DNA of 64,000 bases from positions 30,097 through 94,096 of the forward strand of contig JANINJ010000092.1 of assembly GCA_024508855.1 (NCBI GenBank). The letters are read 5' to 3'. Positions 17,311 through 26,454 of the stretch are shown piece by piece. The notes beneath the pieces are model-generated. The model searched no databases. It was given only the letters and a program-made list of their open reading frames with translations, and was not told where the DNA came from. The position numbers and the translations under genes are program-made. Origin of the DNA: Xanthobacteraceae bacterium (lineage in GTDB: Bacteria > Pseudomonadota > Alphaproteobacteria > Rhizobiales > Xanthobacteraceae). The first letter of the stretch is position 1. Every line of letters starts with the position of its first letter.

Positions 17311-19716
17311 ATGCCAACTTTTTCTCAGAGCCTTGAACAATCCTTGCACCGCGCGCTCGCGATCGCGAACGAGCGCCATCATCAGTATGCAACGCTCGAG
17401 CATCTGCTGTTGTCGCTGGTGGATGACTCCGATGCCGCGGCGGTGATGCGCGCGTGCAGTGTCGATCTCGACAAGCTGCGCACCAGCCTCGTCAATTATC
17501 TTGAAACCGAATTCGAAAACCTGGTGACGGATGGCTCCGACGATGCCAAGCCGACCGCCGGTTTCCAGCGCGTCATCCAGCGCGCCGTGATTCACGTTCA
17601 GTCATCCGGTCGCGAAGAAGTGACCGGCGCGAACGTGCTGATCGCGATCTTCGCCGAGCGCGAGAGTCATGCCGCGTATTTCCTGCAGGAGCAGGACATG
17701 ACGCGGTACGACGCGGTGAATTACATCAGTCATGGCATCGCCAAGCGTCCCGGCGTATCCGAAGCGCGGCCGGTTCGCGGCGTCGATGAAGAGGCGGAAT
17801 CCAAGAACGGCGACGATGCCAAGAAGAAGGGCGAGGCGCTGGAAACTTATTGCGTCAACCTCAACAAGAAAGCGCGCGACGGCAAGATCGATCCGGTGAT
17901 CGGCCGCAACGCCGAGATCAACCGTGCGATCCAGGTCCTGTGCCGCCGCCAGAAGAACAATCCGTTGTTCGTCGGCGAGGCGGGCGTGGGCAAGACCGCG
18001 ATCGCCGAAGGTCTGGCCAAGCGCATTGTCGACAGCGAAGTGCCGGAAGTGCTGAGCGCCGCGACGGTGTTCTCGCTCGACATGGGTACACTGCTGGCAG
18101 GCACGCGTTATCGCGGCGACTTCGAGGAGCGCCTCAAGCAGGTGCTGAAGGAACTTGAGGCGCATCCCAACGCGATCCTGTTCATCGACGAGATCCACAC
18201 CGTGATCGGCGCGGGTGCGACGTCTGGCGGCGCGATGGATGCGTCCAACCTGCTCAAGCCTGCGCTGGCTTCGGGCTCGATCCGCTGCATGGGCTCGACG
18301 ACCTACAAGGAATATCGTCAGCATTTCGAGAAAGACCGCGCGCTGGTGCGCCGGTTCCAGAAGATCGATGTCAACGAGCCGACGGTCGAAGATGCGATTG
18401 CGATCCTCAAGGGTCTCAAGCCGTACTTCGAGGACTATCACAAGCTGAAGTACACCAACGATGCCATCGAGGCGGCGGTGCAACTGTCGTCGCGCTACAT
18501 CCACGACCGCAAGCTGCCGGACAAGGCGATCGACGTGATCGACGAATCCGGTGCGGCGCAGATGCTGGTGGCGGAGAACAAGCGCAAGAAGACCATCGGC
18601 ATCAAGGAAATCGAGACCACCATCGCGACGATGGCGCGGATTCCGCCGAAGAGCGTGTCGAAGGACGATGCCGAGGTGCTCAAGCATCTCGAGCAGACCC
18701 TGAAGCGCGTGGTGTTCGGTCAGGACAAGGCCATCGAGGCGCTGTCGGCATCGATCAAGCTGGCGCGGGCCGGCCTGCGCGAACCGGAAAAGCCGATCGG
18801 CTCCTACCTGTTCTCCGGCCCGACCGGCGTCGGCAAGACCGAGGTGGCGAAGCAGCTTGCGGCGTCGCTCGGCGTCGAATTGATCCGCTTCGACATGTCG
18901 GAATACATGGAGCGGCACACGGTCTCGCGTCTGATTGGCGCACCTCCGGGCTATGTCGGCTTCGATCAGGGTGGCTTGCTGACCGACGGCGTCGACCAGC
19001 ATCCGCATTGCGTGGTGCTGCTCGACGAAATCGAGAAAGCGCATCCCGATCTCTACAACGTGCTGCTGCAGATCATGGATCACGGCAAGCTGACCGACCA
19101 CAACGGCAAGCAGGTCAACTTCCGTAACGTCATCCTGATCATGACGACCAATGCCGGCGCCGCCGATCTGGCGCGGCAGGCATTCGGTTTCACGCGCAGC
19201 AAGCGGGAAGGCGACGACCACGAGGCGATCAATCGGCAGTTCGCGCCGGAATTCCGCAACCGTCTCGATGCCGTCGTCTCGTTCGCGCACCTCAATGCCG
19301 AGGTCATCGGCATGGTGGTCGAGAAGTTCGTGCTGCAGCTCGAGGCCCAGCTGGCGGATCGCGATGTTACGATCGAGCTGTCGGAACCGGCCAAGGCGTG
19401 GCTGGTCGAGCACGGCTACGACGAGCAGATGGGCGCACGCCCGATGGGACGCATGATCCAGGAGCACATCAAGAAGCCGCTCGCGGATCAGGTGCTGTTC
19501 GGTGCGCTCAAGGGCGGCGGCCACGTTCGCGTCGTGCTGGAAAAGGACGAGGCGGGCGCGGACAGGATCGGCTTCGAATATCTGGATGGTCCGGTGACGC
19601 CGAAGCCCGAAAAGCTTCCTGGCACGCGCAAGAAAGCACCGCCGCGCAAGCCGCGCTCCGGTGGTCCGGGAGGCCCCAAGGGGTCGCCGTCGAAAGGACC
19701 GCTGGTCAAGGCTTGA
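17311..19716 (+). CDS. clpA: ATP-dependent Clp protease ATP-binding subunit ClpA
   Basis: The AAA+ unfoldase that feeds proteins into ClpP, using ClpS for N-end-rule substrates. The 801 residues include an N-domain with two Clp repeats (1-145), the first AAA domain with Walker A GEAGVGKT (222-229) and Walker B LFIDEIHT, and the second AAA domain with Walker A GPTGVGKT (503-510) and [15 protein letters not shown]-containing loop after ARQAFGF would dock on ClpP. The C-terminal tail is Lys/Pro/Gly-rich. The region upstream has an AT-rich TATATA that may be the -10 element. Confidence 0.97.
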   Translation: MPTFSQSLEQSLHRALAIANERHHQYATLEHLLLSLVDDSDAAAVMRACSVDLDKLRTSLVNYLETEFENLVTDGSDDAKPTAGFQRVIQRAVIHVQSSGREEVTGANVLIAIFAERESHAAYFLQEQDMTRYDAVNYISHGIAKRPGVSEARPVRGVDEEAESKNGDDAKKKGEALETYCVNLNKKARDGKIDPVIGRNAEINRAIQVLCRRQKNNPLFVGEAGVGKTAIAEGLAKRIVDSEVPEVLSAATVFSLDMGTLLAGTRYRGDFEERLKQVLKELEAHPNAILFIDEIHTVIGAGATSGGAMDASNLLKPALASGSIRCMGSTTYKEYRQHFEKDRALVRRFQKIDVNEPTVEDAIAILKGLKPYFEDYHKLKYTNDAIEAAVQLSSRYIHDRKLPDKAIDVIDESGAAQMLVAENKRKKTIGIKEIETTIATMARIPPKSVSKDDAEVLKHLEQTLKRVVFGQDKAIEALSASIKLARAGLREPEKPIGSYLFSGPTGVGKTEVAKQLAASLGVELIRFDMSEYMERHTVSRLIGAPPGYVGFDQGGLLTDGVDQHPHCVVLLDEIEKAHPDLYNVLLQIMDHGKLTDHNGKQVNFRNVILIMTTNAGAADLARQAFGFTRSKREGDDHEAINRQFAPEFRNRLDAVVSFAHLNAEVIGMVVEKFVLQLEAQLADRDVTIELSEPAKAWLVEHGYDEQMGARPMGRMIQEHIKKPLADQVLFGALKGGGHVRVVLEKDEAGADRIGFEYLDGPVTPKPEKLPGTRKKAPPRKPRSGGPGGPKGSPSKGPLVKA

Positions 19717-19736
19717 TCGGCAGATTTGAAATAGTG

Positions 19737-19772
19737 AAAGGGCAGCAGAAATTTCCGCTGCCCTTTTTGTTT
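19737..19772 (+). terminator. Intrinsic terminator after clpA
   Basis: AAAGGGCAGC (19737-19746) pairs with GCTGCCCTTT (19757-19766) around a 10-base loop, followed by more T residues. It lies between the convergent clpA and MFS genes. Confidence 0.82.
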
Positions 19773-19787
19773 TTGCCAGGCTGCATC

Positions 19788-21215
19788 TCACGCGGGCTTC
19801 TGCACCATCGAGTTGGCACGGGTGTAGATCAACGCAATCACGGCACCGCTCAGTTCGCCAATGGCGCCACCGAGGAATGCCCAGCGTAATCCACTGAGCA
19901 TGGCTGAGGCGCCTCCCGCCTGCGCGTGAGCGGCATAAATCGCGCCGAGCAGGGCGATGCCCATGGTCGCGCCCACCATCCGCGCGGTGTTGAGCAGGCC
20001 GGAAGCGGTCCCGGAACGCGCCGCAGGCACAGCTGCGACAGCAACCGCATTGACCGGCCCGGTATTGAGGCCGAGCCCGGCGCCGATGACGATCAGCGCG
20101 AGCTGAACCAGAGGCATCGGCGTACTACCGGAAATCTGGGTCAGCGCCAGCAACCCGGTTCCCATGAAGCCCATGCCGCCGACCAGCATTGCCCGCGCGC
20201 CGAAGCGGTGCATCAGCGCGCCGGAGCACTGCGACACCAGCACGAAGGTGATCGACACCGGCAGCAGTTCCAGTCCGGCGACGAACGCGGATGCGCCGGT
20301 GATGGACTGGAAATACAGCGGCATCAGGAACAGCATCGAATACATGCCGAAGGTCATCAGGCCGGCGACCGCCAGTGCCGCATTGAACGAGGCGGTCCGG
20401 AAAATATCCAGCGGCACCATGGCGCCCGGGCGGCCGCGCTCGACGAGCAGGAATGCGATCGCCGCACCGATCGCCGCGAGCGCCATGCCGATGATGAGCG
20501 GCGAGCCCCAGCCGCGATGCTGGCCTTCGATGGTGACGAACGACAGTGCGCCGAGCCCGATCACCGCAAGCAGTTGCGCTGCCGGGTCCAGTTGCCGGCC
20601 GTGCGGATGCCGGCTTTCACCGACGTAAAGATATCCCAGTAGTAACGTCAGCAGGCCGATGGGCACCGACAGGAAGAAGATGCTGCGCCAGCCGACGCTG
20701 TCGACCAGAAAGCCGCCGATGGTCGGGCCGATTGCCATGGCGATGCCGTTGCAGCTTGCCCAGAAGCCCAGCGCGCGGCCACGCGCTGCCGTATCCGGAA
20801 AGGTGATGCTGACGATAGCGAGCGAGGACGGCACCTCCAGTGCCGCGCCGAGGCCGGTGATGGCACGCCCGGTAATCAGCGTCACGCCATCCGGCGCCAG
20901 CGCACATACCAGCGAGCCGATGACGATCAGCGCCACGCCGCAGGCAAACACGCGCAGCCGGCCGTAGAGATCGCCCAGCGTGCCGCCGGTCAGCAGGAAC
21001 GTGGCGTAGACCAGGTTGTAGGAATCCAGCACCCATTGCATCTCGCTGATGCTGGCATGCAGGTCGCCGCCGATATGCTTGAGGCCGAGGAACACCACCG
21101 ATGAATCGAGCTGCGCCAGGAACACGCCAAAACACATCGTCAGCAGCACTGCGCCGGCGCGGCGCTGGTTTCCTTCGGATAAAGAGGAGGCGGCATGGTT
21201 CGTTGAAATCGTCAT
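19788..21215 (-). CDS. MFS drug-efflux-type transporter (DHA2/EmrB-QacA family), 475 residues
   Basis: An inner-membrane proton-driven exporter with many hydrophobic helices. The first helices hold the motif D region (LDSSVVFLGLKHIGGDL) and the A-loop motif GTLGDLYGRLR; the fifth helix has the antiporter motif C (GPTIGGFLVD). The order and length fit the 14-helix DHA2 group. ATG 21215 is chosen, with AAAAGG upstream; an in-frame ATG at 21233 is the alternative. It is divergent from an ArsR-type regulator, which probably controls it. The exported compound is unknown. Confidence 0.88.
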   Translation of the reverse strand: MTISTNHAASSLSEGNQRRAGAVLLTMCFGVFLAQLDSSVVFLGLKHIGGDLHASISEMQWVLDSYNLVYATFLLTGGTLGDLYGRLRVFACGVALIVIGSLVCALAPDGVTLITGRAITGLGAALEVPSSLAIVSITFPDTAARGRALGFWASCNGIAMAIGPTIGGFLVDSVGWRSIFFLSVPIGLLTLLLGYLYVGESRHPHGRQLDPAAQLLAVIGLGALSFVTIEGQHRGWGSPLIIGMALAAIGAAIAFLLVERGRPGAMVPLDIFRTASFNAALAVAGLMTFGMYSMLFLMPLYFQSITGASAFVAGLELLPVSITFVLVSQCSGALMHRFGARAMLVGGMGFMGTGLLALTQISGSTPMPLVQLALIVIGAGLGLNTGPVNAVAVAAVPAARSGTASGLLNTARMVGATMGIALLGAIYAAHAQAGGASAMLSGLRWAFLGGAIGELSGAVIALIYTRANSMVQKPA

Positions 21216-21354
21216 GCGGCGGAACCTTTTCATTGAACGGAAATCGGGAGCAACGGCAGGATCGCGGATGCGCGGGGTGCCGATGTCATTGTGGGGGCAA
21301 CTTGAAGCCGAAAACGCCGTTCCGTTGCTTCGGGCGGGGCCGAAGCGTCGACGA

Positions 21355-21382
21355 TTGCGCGCGGCGGCGTTCGGCATACACT
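21355..21382 (+). promoter_or_regulatory. Putative promoter giving a leaderless arsR-type transcript
   Basis: TTGCGC (21355-21360), a 16-base spacer and TACACT (21377-21382) resemble a sigma-70 promoter. The expected start of transcription falls at or one base before ATG 21390, and no ribosome site is seen before that ATG. Confidence 0.4.
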
Positions 21383-21389
21383 GTGCCGC

Positions 21390-22067
21390 ATGACAGCACC
21401 GCAAATGGCCGAAATCGCCGCGCTGGTGGGTGATCCTGCGCGCGCCAACATCCTGAGCACGTTGTTCGACGGACGCGCGTTGACGGCGACCGAACTCAGC
21501 TATGCCGCGCGGGTGACGCCGCAGACCGCGAGCGGCCATCTCGCCAAGATGACGCAGGCCGGGTTACTCACCGTGCTTAAGCAGGGCCGGCACCGCTACT
21601 ACCGGCTGGCGACGCCACTGGTGGCGCAGATGCTGGAGAGCATCATGGCGGTCGCGGCCTCGGCACCGCCGCGTTATCGGCCACGCACGGCGCAGGAGGA
21701 CCGACTGCGCGTCGCGCGCACCTGTTACGATCACTTCGCAGGCAAGCTCGGCGTGTCGATCGCGGACGCGCTGTGCGAACGCAAGCACGTCATCCTCTCC
21801 GACGATGGCGGCGAAGTGACCGAGGCGGGGCTGGCATTCCTGAAAGAGCTCGGTGCGACATTTCCGGCGCAGACCCGCCGGCCATTCTGCAAGCATTGCC
21901 TGGACTGGACCGAACGCCGCTTCCATCTGTCCGGCGTGGTCGGCGCGGCCATCACCTCGCGCTGCTTCGATCTCGGCTGGGTGCGGCGCGAGCGAAACCC
22001 GCGCGCATTGCAGATCACGCCGAAGGGGCAAGAAGGCTTTCGCCGCAGTTTCGGGTTTTCGATCTAG
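21390..22067 (+). CDS. ArsR/SmtB-type winged-helix regulator, 225 residues
   Basis: N-terminal winged helix-turn-helix (about 5-85): DPARANILSTLF, then LSYAARVTPQTASGHLAKMTQAGLL as helix-turn-helix and QGRHRYYRL as wing. The C-terminal half is not a classical metal-site ArsR domain. It contains a FCKHCLDWTERR motif (two Cys and one His close together) that could bind metal or react with an electrophile. Divergence from the MFS exporter suggests that it represses that gene until an inducer binds. Confidence 0.87.
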   Translation: MTAPQMAEIAALVGDPARANILSTLFDGRALTATELSYAARVTPQTASGHLAKMTQAGLLTVLKQGRHRYYRLATPLVAQMLESIMAVAASAPPRYRPRTAQEDRLRVARTCYDHFAGKLGVSIADALCERKHVILSDDGGEVTEAGLAFLKELGATFPAQTRRPFCKHCLDWTERRFHLSGVVGAAITSRCFDLGWVRRERNPRALQITPKGQEGFRRSFGFSI

Positions 22068-22073
22068 CTCCGG

Positions 22074-23030
22074 TCAGTTCGGACGCTGGCTCTGCCGCCA
22101 GTCGCGCGGCGACATGCCGTATTGCTCGCGGAATACGCGGCCGAAATGCGAGAGATCGTTGAACCCCCAGGCGAAGGCGATTTCGCCGACATGACGATGC
22201 GCATGTTGCGCGGACGACAAGGCGCGCCGGCACTGCTCGAGCCGTTGCAGCAGCACGTATCGCTGGAACGAGGTCTGCTCGTCGGCGAGCAGGTTGTTGA
22301 CGTATCGTGGCGAAATGCCGAGTGCCGCGGCCGTTTGCGAAAGCGACAATTCGGGATCGGGCAAGCGTGTCTGGACGTAGGCCTTCAATCGATAGAGCAT
22401 GGCGGAGCGATGGGTCGATGAGGCAATCGAGGTGCTGCTGAGCCGTTCGCTCATGGCCATTGCAACGAGGTCGAGCGCCTGATCGGTCAGCCGCGCAGCC
22501 ATGCCGGCTTCGATCTGATCGGCGGCTTGCGATACCGCGGCGATGAAATCGAACGCCAGTTTCTCGATCGGACGGCTCGATGTGAAGTTCACCGCCGTCA
22601 TGGCTTCGGCGCCTGCGATCCGGCGATACAGCATCTCGCGAGGGACTTGAAAGATGGTCTGGGTGAATTCGTCGTTGAACTGCAATTCATAAGGGCGCGT
22701 CGTGTCGTAGAGCGCGAATTCGCCGGGATGAATGATCGTCTCGCGGCCGTCCTGCAATACAGCACCCGAGCCATGCCGCCCGAGTGCGATCAGAACGAAC
22801 TCTTCATGGGCGCGGGCGATGCGCGACGGCGTGCGATAGACGCGCTGCTGCCCCGACGAGACCTCGGAGCAGGTCGCGTCTGCGAGCGTCGCGCGCGTCA
22901 CCGTGCCGTGAAACGACGTGCCTTCATTCGATTTGCAATCGAGCTGCACATACACGTCGCAGACGATGTCCTGCCAAAGCGCAAGCCGCTTGTGGCCGGG
23001 TGCGCCGTCGGTGGTGAACTGGATTGGCAT
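22074..23030 (-). CDS. AraC family regulator, probable activator of the aldoxime/nitrile genes
   Basis: 318 residues: an N-terminal AraC-binding-like domain of the NitR/FeaR type (MPIQFTTDGA, GRHGSGAVLQDGRE, ALYDTTRPYEL, FQVPREML) and a C-terminal pair of helix-turn-helices (LSLSQTAAALGISPRYVNNLL and VGEIAFAWGFNDLSHFGRVFREQYGMSPRDWR). ATG 23030 has AGGAG upstream. It is divergent from the nitrilase gene with 140 bases between them. Regulators of this type are known to switch on nitrilase or aldoxime dehydratase genes in other bacteria, so control of 23171-25248 is a good inference. Confidence 0.9.
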   Translation of the reverse strand: MPIQFTTDGAPGHKRLALWQDIVCDVYVQLDCKSNEGTSFHGTVTRATLADATCSEVSSGQQRVYRTPSRIARAHEEFVLIALGRHGSGAVLQDGRETIIHPGEFALYDTTRPYELQFNDEFTQTIFQVPREMLYRRIAGAEAMTAVNFTSSRPIEKLAFDFIAAVSQAADQIEAGMAARLTDQALDLVAMAMSERLSSTSIASSTHRSAMLYRLKAYVQTRLPDPELSLSQTAAALGISPRYVNNLLADEQTSFQRYVLLQRLEQCRRALSSAQHAHRHVGEIAFAWGFNDLSHFGRVFREQYGMSPRDWRQSQRPN

Positions 23031-23170
23031 CACCTGCTCCTGTGGCGGCTGCCGAAGTCGAGTTTTTCTTCCGTCCCGGACGAGTGCTGGTATTCGACCC
23101 TGCCTAGAATGCAATGGAGATATGCGGGGATCAACAGCAAAGCCGATGACTTAGGTCACGAGGAGGAACG

Positions 23171-24187
23171 ATGGGCATCACGCATCCGAAGTACAAGGTC
23201 GCCGTGGTTCAGGCGGCGCCGGTCTGGCTCGATCTGGATGGCACCGTCGACAAGAGCATCGCGCTGATCGAAGAGGCCGCCGCCCACGGCGCTAAACTCA
23301 TTGCTTTCCCGGAGGTTTTTATTCCCGGCTATCCGTGGCACATCTGGCTCGACTCGCCGGCCTGGGCGATCGGGCGCGGTTTTGTGCAGCGCTACTTCGA
23401 CAATTCGTTGAGCTATGACAGTCCGCAGGCTGACAAGCTCCGCGCCGCGGTCTGGAAGGCCGGATTGACCGCCGTGCTCGGCGTGTCCGAACGGGACGGT
23501 GGCAGTCTCTACATCGCACAGTGGTTGCTGGATCCGCAGGGCGAGACCATTGCTACGCGGCGCAAGCTTCGCCCGACCCACGCCGAACGCACCGTTTACG
23601 GCGAGGGCGACGGCAGCGATCTCGCGGTACATGACCGGCCCGACGTCGGACGGCTCGGTGCGCTGTGCTGCTGGGAGCACCTCCAGCCGTTGTCGAAATA
23701 CGCCATGTACGCGCAGAACGAGCAAGTTCATGTCGCCTCGTGGCCGAGCTTCTCGCTGTACGATCCGTTCGCGCCGGCGCTCGGTTGGGAAGTCAACAAT
23801 GCGGCATCGCGCGTCTATGCCGTGGAGGGCTCGTGCTTCGTGCTCGCGCCCTGCGCCACCGTCTCGCAGGAGATGGTGGATACGCTGTGCGACCGTCCGG
23901 ACAAGAACGCGTTGCTTCATGTCGGCGGCGGTCATGCCGCGATCTTCGGACCGGACGGCAGTTCGCTGGCCGAAAAACTTCCGCCCGAGCAGGAAGGGCT
24001 GCTTTACGCGGACATCGATCTCGGCGCGATCGGTGTGGCGAAGAATGCAGCCGATCCGGCAGGGCACTACTCGCGGCCCGACGTGACGCGGCTGCTGTTC
24101 AACAAGAAGCCCTCGAAACGCGTCGAGCATTTTGCGTTGCCGGTCGATGGCGACGCTGTCGAGGCAGTGGAACAAATCGCATCCTGA
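23171..24187 (+). CDS. Nitrilase, 338 residues
   Basis: Hydrolyses a nitrile directly to the carboxylic acid and ammonia. The catalytic triad of the carbon-nitrogen hydrolase superfamily is visible: Glu48 (FPEVF), Lys132 (RRKLRPTHAER) and Cys167 (LCCWEH). The FIPGYPWHIW and HVASWPSF segments are typical of true nitrilases rather than amidases, as is the length. AGGAGG lies just before ATG 23171. The next gene, 17 bases downstream, encodes an aldoxime dehydratase whose product would be this enzyme's substrate. Aryl-aliphatic or aliphatic preference cannot be read from sequence. Confidence 0.95.
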   Translation: MGITHPKYKVAVVQAAPVWLDLDGTVDKSIALIEEAAAHGAKLIAFPEVFIPGYPWHIWLDSPAWAIGRGFVQRYFDNSLSYDSPQADKLRAAVWKAGLTAVLGVSERDGGSLYIAQWLLDPQGETIATRRKLRPTHAERTVYGEGDGSDLAVHDRPDVGRLGALCCWEHLQPLSKYAMYAQNEQVHVASWPSFSLYDPFAPALGWEVNNAASRVYAVEGSCFVLAPCATVSQEMVDTLCDRPDKNALLHVGGGHAAIFGPDGSSLAEKLPPEQEGLLYADIDLGAIGVAKNAADPAGHYSRPDVTRLLFNKKPSKRVEHFALPVDGDAVEAVEQIAS

Positions 24188-24204
24188 TATTCCGGAGACG
24201 TGTC

Positions 24205-25248
24205 ATGGAATCCGCTATCCCGACTCATCTGCGGACCGCGCGCACCAAGGATGCGCGGACGCCGAAAAACTACCAGCCGCCTTACCCATCATTCGTCGCC
24301 CGCCATGCACCGGGCGTGAAGCGGGTGGTGATGGCCTATTTCGGCATTCAGTATCGGGATGCGCCGACACAAGCGAGCCGCGGCGCGCTCGACTGGCTCG
24401 CTTCGCGCTTTGCCGGCAGCAACGGGCCGACGCACTGGGACCGTGCGCAATATGTCGATAAAGCGCGTTTCACTAACGTCGTCTCGGTTGCCTATTGGGA
24501 TGATCCCAAATTGTTCGACGCGTGGTTCGAGGCGGCCCGCGAAGGCTGGACCGGCGATGTGCGCACGAAGGATAACGCCGGTTTCTTCATCGAAGTGCTG
24601 CGGCCGGCGGTGGAGTCCTACGAGACGCTGTTTTCTTCGCTGGGTCGGCCGGAAGGCATTGCCGTACTGGCCGACGACATGAGCGGGGAAGTGCAGGAGC
24701 ACGCCTATTGGGGCGGAATGCGCGATCGGATCCCGCTATCCCAAAGCGACGACCTCGCGCCACGCGACAATCCGCGAATTGTCCGGCAGGGCTCACGCTT
24801 GCAAGTGGTCCCGCAGGACAACATCTGCATGATCCGGTCGGGACAGGACTGGACCGATACCGACGATGCCGAACGGCGGATGTATCTCAACGATGTCGAG
24901 CCCGTCCTGCGCGCGGGAATGGATTTTCTGCGCGACGAAGGGCCGGCGATCGGATGCTTCACCAACCGCTACATGCGCGTTCTCGACGCACACGGGAACG
25001 CCACCGAAAAATCCTACGGCCAAAGCTGGTGGCACAGCCTTGAGGCATTGGAGCGATGGGCGGAATCGCATCCGACCCATGTGCGGATCTTTGGCGCGGC
25101 GATGAAATATCTCTCGACACTGGGGCCGGCTGCAAAGCTGCGGCTTTATCATGAAGTCAGCGTCGCCAGCGCCGAGGAGCAGTTTTTCGAATACCTCAAT
25201 TGCCACGAACAGACGGGCCTGCTGAATGCGGTCGAACTCGTGGCCTGA
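24205..25248 (+). CDS. oxd: Haem-containing aldoxime dehydratase (phenylacetaldoxime dehydratase type)
   Basis: Removes water from an aldoxime to give a nitrile; the ferrous haem binds the substrate nitrogen directly. The 347-residue length and the segments PSFVARHAPGVKRVVMAYFG, HWDRAQYVDKARFTN, VPQDNICMIRSGQDW, ESHPTHVRIFGAAMKY and LRLYHEVSVA fit the Oxd family. By alignment from memory, His292 is the likely haem ligand, Ser212 the substrate-binding Ser and His316 the distal catalytic His. GGAGA precedes ATG 24205. It forms an operon with the nitrilase. Confidence 0.93.
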   Translation: MESAIPTHLRTARTKDARTPKNYQPPYPSFVARHAPGVKRVVMAYFGIQYRDAPTQASRGALDWLASRFAGSNGPTHWDRAQYVDKARFTNVVSVAYWDDPKLFDAWFEAAREGWTGDVRTKDNAGFFIEVLRPAVESYETLFSSLGRPEGIAVLADDMSGEVQEHAYWGGMRDRIPLSQSDDLAPRDNPRIVRQGSRLQVVPQDNICMIRSGQDWTDTDDAERRMYLNDVEPVLRAGMDFLRDEGPAIGCFTNRYMRVLDAHGNATEKSYGQSWWHSLEALERWAESHPTHVRIFGAAMKYLSTLGPAAKLRLYHEVSVASAEEQFFEYLNCHEQTGLLNAVELVA

Positions 25249-25290
25249 CGCGAACGGCTGGAGCGGATTTGGTTTAGGTGGAATCAACCT

Positions 25291-25380
25291 TCGTCATGCC
25301 CGGCTTTATGCCGGGCATCCACCCCTTGAGAATTTCAACGAAGTAAGACGTGGATGGCCGGGATAAACCGGCCATGACGA
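25291..25380. repeat. Palindromic intergenic repeat, family A, copy 1
   Basis: About 90 bases with inverted ends TCGTCATG ... CATGACGA. Inside are two hairpins (GCCCGGC / GCCGGGC on the left, GGCCGGG / CCGGCC on the right) and the word GACGTGGATGGCCGGGA. It lies between the convergent oxd and GrdB-like genes. Copies 2 and 3 are at 40058-40148 and 56359-56450. Confidence 0.85.
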
Positions 25381-25412
25381 ATGGGCCTGTTTCCATCAAA
25401 GCATAAGACGCT

Positions 25413-26348
25413 CTAGGCAGCGTTGTCACGCACCTTGCGGGCGGCCTGCTTCTGCTCATCGAATTCGCGGCGGCGGCGGGCAAGTTCTTCGGCGCCCATG
25501 GTTTCGATATTGTTGTAGTCGCGCTTCCATGTCGCATCCGCGATCCAGCGCAGCGGCGATTGCATCGTGGTCTGCGGCCCCGGCGCGGATTCCAGCAATC
25601 GCAATGCGAGATCGAGGGTCAGAGCCTGAGAATCCACGTCGTGCGGTTTGCCGGCGGAGTTGCCGAGCGGAAAGTCGCTGAACAGGAAGCGCGGCACCGC
25701 GGCGAATTCCACGATATCCTTGGCACAGCCCATCACCACGGTGGGAATGCCGTTAGCTTCCAGATGCCGCGCCACCAGGCTGACGGTCTGATGACAGACC
25801 GGGCAGTTCGGCACCAGCACCGCGGCGTCGATATTGTCCGCCTTGCAGCGGGCGAGGATGTCCGGCGCGTCGGTATCGATGGTGACGCGATGGCTGCGAT
25901 TGGTCGGCGCGCCGAAGAAGCGCGGCCCGACTTCGCCGATGCGCCCGCCGGCCGAGGCCTTGATCAGTTGCGGCAACGGGAACCAGGTGCCGCTATCCTC
26001 GGCGCTGGTGTGTACGCGGTCATACGCAATGTGCGAGATGCGCAGATCGTGCTCTTTCGATGTATCGCCGTCATAGACGGCATAGAACTTTGCGCCGCCA
26101 TTGTATGTCGCGCCCGGACCCTGATCGCCCTTGGCCGGATCGTAGGGTGCTGCGGTGGTGATGATGGTGACGCGGGACTTCGCCAGCGGTTTGCGCAGCG
26201 GCTGGAACGGTGCGCCGGTGTAATGCGCCCAGCGATACGGCGTGGTGTAGCCGATCGCCTCGTAATAGGCGCGGGTGCGCGCCATGTATTGAATGGGCTG
26301 GTCGTTGTCGGGCGCGAAACCGGTGTGGTCGTCAAGCGTCTCGGCCAT
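25413..26348 (-). CDS. GrdB-like (glycine/sarcosine/betaine reductase B family) protein with CxxC motif
   Basis: 311 residues, without signal peptide. The middle and C-terminal parts resemble the GrdB / proline-reductase B family: DLRISHIAYDR, EVGPRFFGAPT, and a strand-loop VLVPNCPVCHQT where Cys182 and Cys185 sit near the place of the active-site selenocysteine region, then PTVVMGCAKDIVEF with Cys208. The classical UxxCxxC motif is not present, so a Cys-based redox or reductive-cleavage role is possible but unproven. Anaerobic amino-acid reductases are not expected in this organism. It faces the aldoxime operon across repeat A1. Confidence 0.75.
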   Translation of the reverse strand: MAETLDDHTGFAPDNDQPIQYMARTRAYYEAIGYTTPYRWAHYTGAPFQPLRKPLAKSRVTIITTAAPYDPAKGDQGPGATYNGGAKFYAVYDGDTSKEHDLRISHIAYDRVHTSAEDSGTWFPLPQLIKASAGGRIGEVGPRFFGAPTNRSHRVTIDTDAPDILARCKADNIDAAVLVPNCPVCHQTVSLVARHLEANGIPTVVMGCAKDIVEFAAVPRFLFSDFPLGNSAGKPHDVDSQALTLDLALRLLESAPGPQTTMQSPLRWIADATWKRDYNNIETMGAEELARRRREFDEQKQAARKVRDNAA

Positions 26349-26454
26349 TTCGCAATCCCACGGTTGCGCCCCAATTCGAGGCTATCTGCTCTTGAATAGC
26401 TAGCTGCTGAGGCGTTGCTGTCAAGCCGCGCCATGCAGTCACCGGAAGGCAGCG

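Noticed and set aside
17602..19791. Long minus-strand open frame opposite clpA
   Set aside because: High-GC antisense shadow: no family motif, no ribosome site, and it lies fully over the clear clpA gene.
23089..23103. GG/GC pair resembling a sigma-54 promoter before the nitrilase
   Set aside because: Spacing between GG and GC is 11 bases rather than the required 10, and AraC regulators normally work with sigma-70.
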